Below the pieces are notes generated by a model. The model saw only the letters and a program-made list of their open reading frames with translations. It was not told where the DNA came from and ran no database searches. This document shows, in pieces, positions 32,478 through 44,044 of a stretch of 64,000 nucleotides of DNA. A program made the translations under genes and the position numbers. The stretch lies in contig BSWB01000004.1 of NCBI GenBank assembly GCA_033239125.1, positions 81,372,501-81,436,500 on the forward strand. The letters run 5' to 3'. Origin of the DNA: Fagopyrum homotropicum. Its lineage: Eukaryota > Streptophyta > Magnoliopsida > Caryophyllales > Polygonaceae. Positions within the stretch are counted from its first letter, which is position 1. Each line of letters opens with the position of its first letter.

Positions 32478-35400
32478 ATGCGAAGATCTCGTGGCAAGGA
32501 TTTAGCTCCATTCGATCCCGAACCGGAGAAAACCCTTAGATCTAGATCCAAGAGCATTAAAAAGGGAAAAGAGATGGCCGGAAGAGATCTCCAAGCTGAG
32601 TTGGATGAGGCTTTAGAGCAAATAAGGCTAAGAGATGAGCTCTTGGAGGAAGAAAGGAGACTTGCCAATGAGAGGCAAGAAGCAACTAGGAGGGAGATTG
32701 ATGAGATTAGGCAAGCCCTTGTGCAAGGAGAGCTTAATCGTCAACAACCTCCACCTCCTCCACCACAACCGCAGCCGGCGGTGAATGTTAGGGTTGTGCC
32801 CATTGCAATTGAAGAGCCACAAACATTAGGGAGACGTATGGATCCGGCACAAAGAGCACACCGTCTGGGTGTGAACTTAGGAGATCCCGCAACCCACTAC
32901 TACGAGCTTCGCCCTCAAGTTCTACAAATGATCCGGCATAATCAATTTGGAGGGATGGAAGGAGAGTCTCCTCATCAACACTTGATGAACTATGAGATTT
33001 TGATGGAGACTCTTAGACCGCCAAGATTGGAAAGCAACAACCATAAACTTAGGGCTTTTTCCTTTTCTCTTAAGGATAAGGCCTTGGCTTGGTATCAATC
33101 TATTCCACAAGGGCGAGTTAGTACTTGGGAGGAGATGACAACCGAGTTTTTGACTAAGTTCTTCCCACCTTCCAAGACTACCGAGTTAAGAGGGAAGATC
33201 AATGCCTTCGTGATGAAGGATAGAGAGAGTTTATTCAAGTCTTGGGAGAGGTTCAAAGATCTTCTCCTAGATTGTCCACACCATGGTATACCGAAAATTG
33301 AGCTATTGGAGATCTACTTCAAAGGACTTGATGAAGATAGCCAATTCAAGCTCCAATCTCTTTCCGGTGGGACTTTCATGGAGAAGCATGTAGATGAAGC
33401 TTGGGAGTTTGTGGAGAAGCAAGCTCTAGTGATTGAGAAATACTCCCATAGGAAGAGTGAAGGGAGAAAGGCGGGAGCATTTGAGGTGAGTGAAGTCACC
33501 ATGAGCAACTTCAAACTTGATGCCATCAATAATGAATTGAAGTCTTTGAGAGAGTTGTGTGCTACAACTTTGAAGAACCAAGCAACTCCTCAAGTGCAAG
33601 TGCAAGCTAATTTGTCTTCCAAGGAGGAAGATGTGAATTACATGGGAAGGGGCAATTATAACAGCTACCAAGACCTAAGGAACTTCAACAACAACCGGCA
33701 ATTCAACAATTACCGGCCCAACCATAACCATCCCGGCTTTTCATACTCTAACCCGGATGGAGCCTTGAACCCTCCCACTTCCGCAAGCACAACTCCACCA
33801 CCAAAAGCTTCACAAGAACCTCCACCCGGATTTACTCAACCTCCAAAGGATGGGACCGAAATGATGTTTGAGCAATTACTTGGAAGGTTGAGTGGTCTTG
33901 AGAGCACCGTGACTTCCATCTCCAAAGCTCAAAAGGTGTTGGAAGCACAAGTGTTCCAAAAGGCGGGTGAAGCCCATAGAGATCTGGGAAAACTTCTCGA
34001 AAGGACCGAAGACAACCCAAGAGGCCAAGTGTTGGCCATTACAACGAGGAGTGGGTTGAGTATGATGGATCCTTTTCCCAAGGAAAATGCTAAGGGAAAG
34101 CAAGTAGTGGTTGAAGAAGAGATAGTGCAAGAAGATGGAGGCAAGAGCAAGGATGTTGAGCCAACCTATGTGGCACCGCCTCCATACAAACTGCCACTAC
34201 CGTTCCCTCAATCACGAGCAAGGGCTCGTTTAGACAATCACTTTGGTAAATTCCTTGAACTTATGTCTAAATTGCATATTAACATTCCGTTCATGGATGC
34301 TATCTTAGGTATGCCGGCATATGGCAAGTTCTTGAAGGAGATAGTCTCCAACAAAAGGAAGTTGGAGGAGTATGGGGAGATAAGAATGACGAAGAGGTCC
34401 TCGGAATTGATCCAAACAATGAAGGAGGAGATGCCTCCTAAGCTAAGAGATCCGGGTTCCTTTTGTGTCCCAATTGGAGTGGGAGATGTGAAGTATGAAG
34501 CCCTTTGTGATCTTGGGGCAAGTGTAAGCATCATACCGCTTGCACTTTGCAACAAGGTTGGGTTAGGAGAGCCTAAACCGGTCAAGATGACTCTCTACAT
34601 GGCGGACCGCTCTATTACTCACCCGGTTGGGATCTTAGAAGACATTCCGGTGCAACTAGGGAAGTTCTATGTGCCCATAGACTTCGTTGTTTTGGACATC
34701 CCGGCGGACTATCCCGTTCCCATCATCTTAGGAAGACCTTTCCTAGCCACTTCCGGATGCCTAGTGGATTGCAAGAATGGAGTTCTCTCCTTCAACATTG
34801 GAGAAGAGAATATCAAATTTAAGTTGTCCACAATGATAAAAGGGCTAACCCTTGATGAGGATGTCTTCAATATAGTCCAGGAAGAGGAGTCTAGAGAAGT
34901 TGTGAGCTCGATCTTGATCAAGGACCCCTTGGAGAAGGTTCTTACCCTAAGTTTGATAGAGGAAGGTGTTGAGGAGGCTTGCAATGAAGAGATCAAGGCC
35001 TTGGAAGCACTAGAAAACGAGACTAGAGTTGAAATTGAAGATCACAAAGGCATGCTGAACAACTGTAAGTTCCACGGGCGTGGAATGTGTTCCACGGCCG
35101 TAGAACTCTCTGGAAAGCTCCAACGTGCAAGCTTGGTGACTTCCACGGCCGTGGATGTGGAGCCAACCGTGGAGTTGGCCGTGGTTCCCCCAGAGGCAAC
35201 CCTCATTGATGATCAAGCTTCAAGGAGCCTTGGTGGGTCTTCATTTGCTTTGGATTCATCTCATCCAATATTATTTGGATCGTCTCCACTCGATAAAGGT
35301 CCTCCTAAACTTGAACTCAAACCCCTCCCCTCTCATTTAAAGTATGCTTTCCTTGGTGATAATTCTACATATCCGGTGATTGTGAATGCATGCTTGAATG

Positions 35401-38222
35401 ATGATGAACTTGCTAAGTTGTTTCATGAGCTAAGATTGCATAGGAAAGCCATTGGCTATACTATTGATGATTTGGTTGGCATAAAACCTTCTTTGTGCAT
35501 GCATAAGATATTGATGGAAGATAACCATAAACCCTCTATTGAACATCAAAGAAGATTGAATCCTATAATGAAAGAGGTGGTTAAGAAAGAGATCATTAAG
35601 TTGCTAGATGCGGGGATTATCTACCCTATCTCGGATAGTAAGTGGGTTAGCCCCGTTCATGTAGTTCCTAAGAAGGGTGGGATGACCGTAGTGACTAATG
35701 AGAACAATGAACTAATCCCGACTAGGACGGTTACGGGGTGGAGGATGTGCATTGACTATAGGAAGTTGAACATGGCCTCTAGGAAAGATCACTTCCCTCT
35801 CCCTTTCATTGACCAAATGCTAGAGAGGTTAGCTCAACATTCACATTTTTGCTATTTAGATGGCTATAGTGGATTCTTCCAAATCCCTATCCACCCCGAT
35901 GACCAAGAAAAAACCACCTTTACATGTCCATGGGGTACTTTTGCATATAGGAGAATGCCATTTGGGTTGTGTAATGCACCCGCCACCTTTCAAAGGTGTA
36001 TGATGGCTATCTTTTCGGAATACATTGAAAATATCATGGAAGTGTTGATGGATGACTTCTCTATTTACGGTTCTTCCTTTGATAATTGTTTAGCTAACTT
36101 GTCATTAGTACTCAAGAGATGCGAGGAGACAAACCTTGTCTTGAATTGGGAAAAGTGCCACTTCATGGTAAGTGAAGGTATTGTGTTGGGACATTTGGTG
36201 TCCAACCATGGCATTGAGGTTGATAGAGCCAAGATTGAAACGATAGAGAAGTTGCCACCACCTACCTCGGTGAAAGGGGTAAGGAGTTTCTTAGGGCATG
36301 CCGGTTTTTACCGGAGGTTCATTCAAGACTTCTCTAAAATTTCTAAGCCTCTTACTAACCTACTAATGAAGGATGTTGAGTTTGTTTTATCCAAGGAATG
36401 CCTTGAAGCTTTTTGTAGGTTGAAGAACGCCTTGATCTCCGCACCTATCATGCAACCTCCGGATTGGAGTTTACCGTTTGAGATCATGTGTGATGCAAGT
36501 GATGTAGCCGTTGGGGCTGTTTTGGGGTAAAAGAAAGATGGGCGCACTCATGCCATTTATTATGCTAGCAAGACGCTAGATGATGCCCAACTCAATTATG
36601 CTACCACCGAGAAGGAATTGCTAGCGGTGGTGTATGCATTTGAGAAGTTCCGCTCATATCTTGTTGGAGCGAAGGTCATAGTATATACGGATCATGCTGC
36701 GATTCGTTATCTCCTTACCAAGAAGGATGCAAAGCCTAGGTTGATTCGGTGGATCCTTCTTCTTCAAGAATTTGATTTGGAAATCCGGGACAAGAAGGGG
36801 TCCGAAAACTCTGTGGCGGATCACCTTAGTAGACTCCCACCATTGGAGCTTGAAAGAGATGACATCCCGATTGATGACTCATTCCGGGATGAGCAATTGC
36901 AAATGGTGGAAGAGTGCTTGTTCCAAGTGTCTAGAGGAGGTGAGCCATGGTACGCCGACATTGTGAACTATCTTGTGTGCGAGGAAGTGCCTCCCGGATT
37001 GACATATGCCCAAAGAAAGAAGTTCTTCAAGGATGTGAGGCACTACTATTGGAGTGAGCCACTTTTGTTCAAGAGACGGCCGGATGGAATGTTTAGAAGA
37101 TGCATACCGGAGGATGAGGTGGAGAGTGTGATCCGCAATTGTCATTCCTTGCCATGTGGAGGGCATGTTAGCTCACACAAGACATGTGCGAAAGTGTTGC
37201 AATCGGGCTTCTTTTCGCCAAGTTTGTTCAAGGATGTGCAAAGCTTTGTGGTAGCTTGTGACGCTTGCCAAAGGACGGGCAACATCTCAAGGAGGAATGA
37301 GATGCCCTTGAACAACATACAAGAAGTGGAGATATTTGATGTGTGGGGTTTGGACTTCATGGGACCATTCCCTTCTTCATGTGGCAACCTCTACATCTTA
37401 TTAGCGGTTGACTATGTTTCAAGATGGGTGGAGGCAATAGCTTCTCCTACAAATGATGCCAAAGTTATTGTGCGGTTCTTCAACCGAGTGATCTTCCCTA
37501 GGTTTGGAACACCGAGGGTGATCATAAGTGATGGAGGGAAGCACTTCACCAATAGGAACTTTGGGACACTCTTGGCTAAGTATGGGGTGACTCATGAGGT
37601 GGCAACACCTTACCATTCCCAAACTAGTGGCCAAGTGGAGATCTCCAACCGGGAGATAAAAGGGATACTTGGGAAGATGGTCTCTAGGATGAGAAAGGAT
37701 TGGGCTATGAAGCTCGATGATGCCTTGTGGGCATATAGAACCGCTTTAAAGACACCAATTGGCACCACTCCTTACAAGCTAGTCTATGGCAAGTCTTGCC
37801 ACCTTCCGGTAGAGATGGAGCATAGAGCTTATTGGGCCATTAAGTGGCTAAATTTTGACCTCAAGGAGGCCGGTGAGAAGAGATTGCTAGACATAAACGC
37901 TCTTGAGGAGATCCGGTTGGACGCCTATGAGAACGCCCGGATCTACAAGGAAAGGACCAAACGGTGGCATGACAAGCGCCTCATCCCGAAGGAGTTGAGT
38001 GAAGGCAACCTTGTCCTTCTCTTCAACTCAAGGCTGCAGCTTTTTCCCGGAAAGCTAAAATCGAGATGGACCGGGCGATATGTGGTGAAGAAGATCCTTC
38101 CCCATGGAGCTATTGAGATAGGAGGGGAGCATTGTGGGAACTTTAAGGTGAATGGGCACCGGTTGAAGAAGTATATCCCGGGAGCTCCGGTGGATCTGAT
38201 TGCCCCACTTCACCTAGAATGA
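32478..38222 (+). pseudogene. gag-pol: element C gag-pol polyprotein, one in-frame stop
   Basis: 1914 residues if the stop at 36528-36530 (codon 1351, in RNase H) is ignored. ATG 32478 is chosen because MRRSRGKDLAPFDPEPEKT is shared by A, C and F. Approximate residues: gag domain 140-300; N/Q/Y-rich segment 391-428 with no zinc knuckle; proline-rich YVAPPPYKLPLPFPQ 563-578; protease DLGA at 678 and ILGRPFLATSG near 750; linker with dyad motifs 865-904; RT YRKLN near 1094 and LMDD at 1190-1193 (siblings have FMDD); RNase H CDASD near 1337, TEKE near 1377, YTDH near 1403; integrase zinc finger 1555-1594, catalytic D near 1625, D near 1685, E near 1721. The protein should be cut by its own protease; the stop would remove most RNase H and all integrase. 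Confidence 0.92.
35070..35187. repeat. dyad motif block 3 in PR-RT linker of element C
   Basis: TTCCACGGGCGTGGAA, TTCCACGGCCGTAGAA, TTCCACGGCCGTGGA, AACCGTGGA and GGCCGTGGTT. They are read in more than one frame (FHGRG, STAVE, LAVV), so it is the DNA or RNA and not the peptide that repeats. Confidence 0.65.
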
Positions 38223-39900
38223 GACGCCCCGAGTTTGGTCAAGCTAATGACCTTAAAGAAGCGCTTGATGGGAGGCAACCCATTGGTAACGTTTTTCCCT
38301 TTTTCATTTTGTCTTTGTTTTTGATTTTTCTGTTTTTGTGTGTGTTTGGTGTGTTTTGTGTGTGTGTGCTAGAGTCTTGGTAGCATTGGAAACCTTGCAT
38401 AGCAAGTGAATGATGATGATGAACCCCTCATCAATTATGGGTGGAGCGGACGCAGAACTTGGACGGCTAGCGGTGCCTAGCGCGGGTCCCGACGCCTTGA
38501 TGAACACTTAGAGCTCTCTACCATTGTTGATAGGATCATCCACCATCAATCCACTTAAGAAATCCCAAATACCATAGCAAACCATTTTTACATTGTGAGA
38601 ACCTTCTTTCACTCTTCTTTACTTCATTTACACATTGGGGACAATGTGTTTCTAAGTATGGGGTGGGGTTTGCATGATCCTTTGCATGATGAACATCTAG
38701 GGTAGTTTAATATTATCACATGTCTTGCATTGTATATATTCATTTCGAAATTCCCATAAAAAATCAGAAAATTTAAAAAATTTTGTGCTTTCTAGGCTTG
38801 GATATGACCCTAATGATGAATCTTGTCTTGTGGATTAGCTATGGATGGCCTTATGTGTTAAATTGATGAATGCATATGTGGACTTGAAGTACTTTTCTTG
38901 AATCCCATAAATGATTTGTGATCATGATGTTTGCCTAGAATGGATTGAGTATTGAAAGTCAAAATTACATTCTAGTTCTTACACACCATCTAGGAATGAA
39001 TGAGGCAATTCATCTTTCTCTTCTTCTCATCTTGATCATGATATTTGAGCACCTCAATGGATATAAATTTGACCTCTTTTGACCCATCCGGGAATAGGAG
39101 CATGTTAGTGTGTTGATGTGTGTGAAAAGCAAGTGTGGGGTGAAGATGTTGATGAAAGAATGTCATGAATAAAATGCTGAATTTGTTGTGAAAGTGTAGA
39201 CAAAAATATAGGTTTCGGGACATTGGTTTAAATGACAAGTAACTCGGCACACTTCACATAATCGGGTGTTGGTGCCTTGCCAAAGTCAAATAAACCGATA
39301 GTCCTAACGAGCTTTGGTATGTGTGCCCGGTGTGGATGCACATCGAAAGAATAGAAAAAACCCGAGGATGGCTAATCACCAAGGTTTCGGCTTTTGTACA
39401 CCAATGCCATTGTCTCAAAAATAAGTGAAGGAAAAAGAAAAGATAGAAAATATGGAGAAAATATACACTTGAGGGAAGTTGATCGAGGACAAGATTGTGG
39501 AGTTATTTCCATTCCCGGATTAGCATCACATAGCCTAGAAAAATCCCCACCTAATCACAATGTTTCTTGGCCTTTTATTTCATAAGACCTTATGACCTAT
39601 TTGCATCTTTGTAAGACTTAGTAATCTAGATTAGATATGCTCTTGACCATCTTGACATCTTCATTTTTACATTTCATGCATACTTTCGAGTTAAGTATAC
39701 TTGTCTTTCCATGCCTTCATTTGCTTGATACATAATTGCTTGTCCATTGCCATGAAACATGACTATGAAGGTGATCCAATAGTAGAAGCACAAATCCAAA
39801 AAGATTTTGCCATTTTTCTGCATACATAAATCATGTCATCTCCTAGTCTATAGTTGAGAATTTGCTCGGGGACGAGCAAACCTTAAGTATGGGGTATTTT
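38223..39900 (+). other. 3' noncoding region and PPT of element C
   Basis: About 1.7 kb with no credible gene. Contains hairpin TGGGAGGCAACCCA (38269-38282), stem-loop ACACATT-GGGGAC-AATGTGT plus AAGTATGGGGTGGGG (38630-38668), the block conserved in A, E and F (about 39235-39400), stem-loop GCTCG-GGGA-CGAGC (39864-39877) and PPT AAGTATGGGGTATTTT (39885-39900). Confidence 0.7.
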
Positions 39901-41701
39901 TGATAACACGATTTATGACTTAGGTTTAGGTAGTCATTTAGATAGATTTCTCACTCATTCATGCATGGTTTAGCACTAGTTCACGACATTTGCACTCAAT
40001 TCACGTAGTTTGTCGAGATAGACGTCTACACGGACTCTTGCATTGCTTTGTAGGTATTTTGGGAGAATTATGAGCTTAAAATGATACGTTTGAGGATCGT
40101 TCATCAAGATGACACACCCTCGGACTCATTTGAATGCAAGCTAAGGGCTAAAGAGGACTCATGGAACCTTGCCAACACAAGCCATGCACCAAATCAAAGC
40201 TTAATGAACCAAGGTAATGCTGAAGCACCAAACCACGGTTCACTGCCATTCCACGGCCGTGGAACCAACCGTGGTTCTTGCCAGGCGGTTGTGACAACTG
40301 TGCCACGATCTCTTGGCCAGCTCTTGCAAAGTTGTAGTATAAAAGTGGTCCTGCATTGGCTGAGAGGAGCATCTTTCATCTTCCATTCCACCATCCAATT
40401 CAACATTGACCCTCACAACAAGAAGATTCTCTAAGGAGGGAAGCTACCCTTGGAGGAGGAAGAAGAGCTCCATTGGAGAGGAAGGAGAAGAGCATACCAT
40501 TGTTAGACTTTGATAGCTTTGTAGTGAAGAATTTCGGAATCAATTTCTAGAGTTATATGAACCATCTAAACCTTCTTTTGGAAGGGTTGTAAGTCATTTC
40601 AAACTTAAATTTCAGCTTGGTTTTGTTTACTTCACTTGTCCATCTCTTTCTCTTCATTATCTTGCAAATGGAAGCTATGATTTTATGTTTGATGATTTCG
40701 ATTGTTATCATGAATGTTGTAGGCTAAATAGATGTGATTCTAGGGTAAGGAAAGGATGGTTATGGCTAGGACAATAATAGGATGGACTTAGATTTGCCCT
40801 TGGATGAGTTACTTGCTTGAATGTAGCCTCTGTTGGAGTCCACGGTTTGTTCGTGCCAGACCACGGCCGTGGACTTGGTAGAACAGCCCGTGATTCTCCC
40901 TGGTTCGATGGATCTAGCTTTAGATTGTTAGAATGTTGAAATCCTAGTGTTTGTTGAGTTAAATCTACCCTAGGGTGACCTAGTGTAGCAACTAACTGTT
41001 AGAAGAGACTTACCCGGTGATTCTTACTCTTAGGTTCCAAAGATGACAAACCCTAGGTAGTGGTGAGCCTCATAAGCCGCCATTGGACTAAGTGTGCTAG
41101 GATAGTTGTTTAGGACTAACCCTTTCGTGACTTACCCGGTAAGGATATGCTAGATCCCTATGTAACAATCCGGTTTGTGTAGAATTCCATCCCTTAGGTT
41201 CTTAGAGACTTACCCGGTGATGAGACCTTAGGGACGGACTAGTGGACCATGAGACCTACCCGGTGATTGATCCCAATCTAGAAACACTCGCTCCCAACAT
41301 ATCATAGTTAATCCAAGGATGATTAGATAGCTTGAGTCTTATGCCATAACCGGAACTTCCAACCCCTAGAATCTACTTTTCTCTCTTGATTTATATCTCG
41401 TGTTTAGCTTGTTTGTTTGTGTTGATTCGTTAGCTTAGTTGATTGTTTACTTTGCATCATTTGTGATCCTTGATTGATCACCTAAAAACCAACCAAAAAC
41501 ATTGAGGTTTTCATTTCTTTATTTCTTTCTCTTTTCTACAACCTAGATCTTCACTAAACTTAATCATAAATCGAATCAATCTCACCTTAGTCTTTGTGTT
41601 CGACCTCGGGATACTATCCCTACTACAAACGTCCCGTACACTGCGGGTTCGCTAGGAGTTAGGAGAAACATAACGAGTTTATAAATTTTAAAACCCATTG
41701 C
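39901..41701 (+). mobile_element. 3' LTR of element C, end missing
   Basis: TGATAACACG... to 'aaacccattgc'. The last 30 or so bases are replaced by element F in reverse, joined over a 4-bp shared TTGC (41698-41701). TATA at 40337-40344; motif blocks 40231-40276 and 40838-40894. Confidence 0.9.
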
Positions 41702-42461
41702 AAGATAATGAAGAGAAAGAGATGAACAAGTGAAGTAAATAAACCAAGCTGAAGGTAAGATTAAAATGACTCACAACCCTTCCAAAAGAAGGTTTAGATG
41801 GTTCATACAACTCTAGAAATCTATTCCGAAATTCTTCACTACAAAAGCTATCAAGGTCTAACAATGGTGTGTTCTTCTGCTTCCTCTCCAATGGAGCTCT
41901 TCTTCCTCCTTCAATGGTAGCTTCCCTCCTTAGAGAATCTTCTTGTTGAGGTAGTGAATGTGGAATTGGATGGTGGAATGGAAGATGAAAAGATACTCTC
42001 TCAGCCAATGAAGGACCACTTTTATACTACAACTTTGCAAGAGCTGGCCAAGAGATCGTGGCACAGCTGTCACAACCGCCTGGCAAGAACCACGGTTGGT
42101 TCCACGGCCGTGGACCTTCAGTGAATCGTGGTTTGGTGCTTCAGCGTTGCCTTGGTTCATTAAGCTTTGATTTGGTGCATGGCTTGTGTTGGCAAGGTTC
42201 CATGAGTCCTCCTTAGCCCTTAGCTTGCATCCTAATGAGTCCGAGGGTGTATCATCTTGATGAACGATCCTCAAAAGTTTTGTTTAAGCTTCTAAATCTC
42301 CCAAAATACCTACAAAGCAATGCAAAAGTCCGTGTGGACGTCTATCTCGACAAAATACGCTAATTGAGTGCAAACGTCGTGATCTAGTGCTAAACCATGC
42401 ATGAATGAGTGGGAAATCTATCTAAATAACTACCTAAACTAAGTCATAAATCGTGTTATCA
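41702..42461 (-). mobile_element. 3' LTR of element F, U3 part only
   Basis: 760 bp, ending TGTTATCA on the plus strand (LTR start on the minus). Contains the TATA box at about 42017-42026 and motif block 1 at 42088-42134. Everything downstream of about 'cattatcttgc' is deleted. Confidence 0.88.
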
Positions 42462-44044
42462 AAAATACCCCATACTTAAGGTTTGCTCGTCCCCGAGCAA
42501 ATTCTCAACTATAGACTAAGAGATGACATGATTTATGTATGCAGAAAAATGGCAAAATCTTTTTAGGTTTGTGCTTCCACTATTGGATCACCTTCATAGT
42601 CATGTTTCGTGGCAATGGATAAGCAATTATGTATCAAATAAATCAAGGCACGGAAAGACAATTATACTTGACTCGAAAGCATGCATGAAATGTAAAAATG
42701 AAGAAGTCAAGATGATAAAGAGCATATCCAATCTAAATTACTAAGTCTTGCAAACATGCAAATAGGTCATAAGGTCTTATGAAATAAAAGGCCAAGAAAC
42801 GTTGTGATTAGGTGGGGATTTTTCTAGGCTATGTGATGCTAATCCGGTAATGGAAATAACTCCACAATCTTGTCCTCGATCAACTTCCCTCAAGTGTATA
42901 TTTTCTCCATCTTTTCTTTCTTTTCTTTTTCTTCTACTTATTTTTGAGACAATGGCATTGGTGTACAAAAGCCGAAACCTTGGTGATTAGCCATCCTCGG
43001 GCTTTTCCTATTTTTCGAGGTGCATCCACACCGGGCACACATACCAAAGCTCGTTAGGACTATCAGTTTATTTGACTTTGGCAAGGCACCAACACCCGAT
43101 TATGTGAAGTGTGCCGAGTTACTTGTCATTTAAACCAATGTCCCCAAACCTATATTTTTGTCTACACTTTCACAACAAATTCATCATTTTATTCATGGCA
43201 TTCTTTCATCAAAATCTGCACCCCACACTTGCTTTTCACACACATCAACACACTAACATACTCCTATTCCCGGATGGGTCAAAAGAGGCCAAATTTATAT
43301 CAATTGAGGTGCTCAAACATCTTGATCAAGATGAGAAGAAGAGAGAGATGAATTGCCTCATTCATTCCTAGATGGTGTGCAAGAACTAGCATGTAATTTC
43401 GACTTCCAATACTCAATCTATTCTAGGCAAACATCATGATCACAATCCATTCATGGGATTCAAGGGAAGTACTTCAAGTCCACATATGCATTCATCAATT
43501 TAACACATAAAGCTATCCATAGCCAATCCACAAGACAAGATTCATCATTAGGGTCATATCCAAGCCTAGAAAGCACAAACATGCAAAATATCATGCAAAC
43601 CCCACCCCATACTTAGAAACACATTGTCCCCAATGTGTAAATGAAGTAAAAAGAGTGAAAGAAGGTTCTCACAATGTAAAAATGGTTTGCTATGGTATTT
43701 GGGATTTCTCAAGTGAGATTGATGTTGGATGATCCTATTAACAATGGTAGAGAGCTCTAAGTGTTCATCAAGGCGTCGGGACCCGCGTTAGGCACCGCTA
43801 GCCGTCCAAGTTCCGCGTCCGCTCCACCCATAATTGATGAGGGGTTCATCATCATCATTCACTTGCTATGCAAGGTTTCCAATGCTACCAAGACTCTAGC
43901 ACACACACAAAATACACCAAACACACACAAAAACAGAAAAATAAAAAACAAAAACAAAACGAAAGAGGGAAAAACGTTACCAATGGGTTGCCTCCCACCA
44001 AGCGCTTCTTTAAGGTCATTAGCTTGACCAAACTCGGGGGCGTT
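42462..44044 (-). other. 3' noncoding region and PPT of element F
   Basis: Same order as in C, reversed: PPT (42462-42477), stem-loop (42485-42498), conserved block (about 42960-43135), second PPT-like module (43601-43638), post-pol hairpin (43984-43997). No gene. Confidence 0.7.

Larger units (their letters stand above)
30516..41701 (+). mobile_element. element C, near-intact Athila-like retrotransposon
   Basis: 5' LTR 30516-32337, primer site 32344-32361, one gag-pol frame 32478-38222 with a single stop, PPT 39885-39900, 3' LTR from 39901. It inserted into the 3' region of element B just after B's pol stop. No TSD can be scored because the 3' LTR lacks its last 30 or so bases where it meets element F. 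The 5' LTR begins TA, the 3' LTR TG. Confidence 0.92.

Noticed and set aside
38223..39900. Possible env-like gene after pol, as in some Athila elements
   Set aside because: Only short frames in C, and the same is true in A and F. No signal peptide or membrane segment worth calling.
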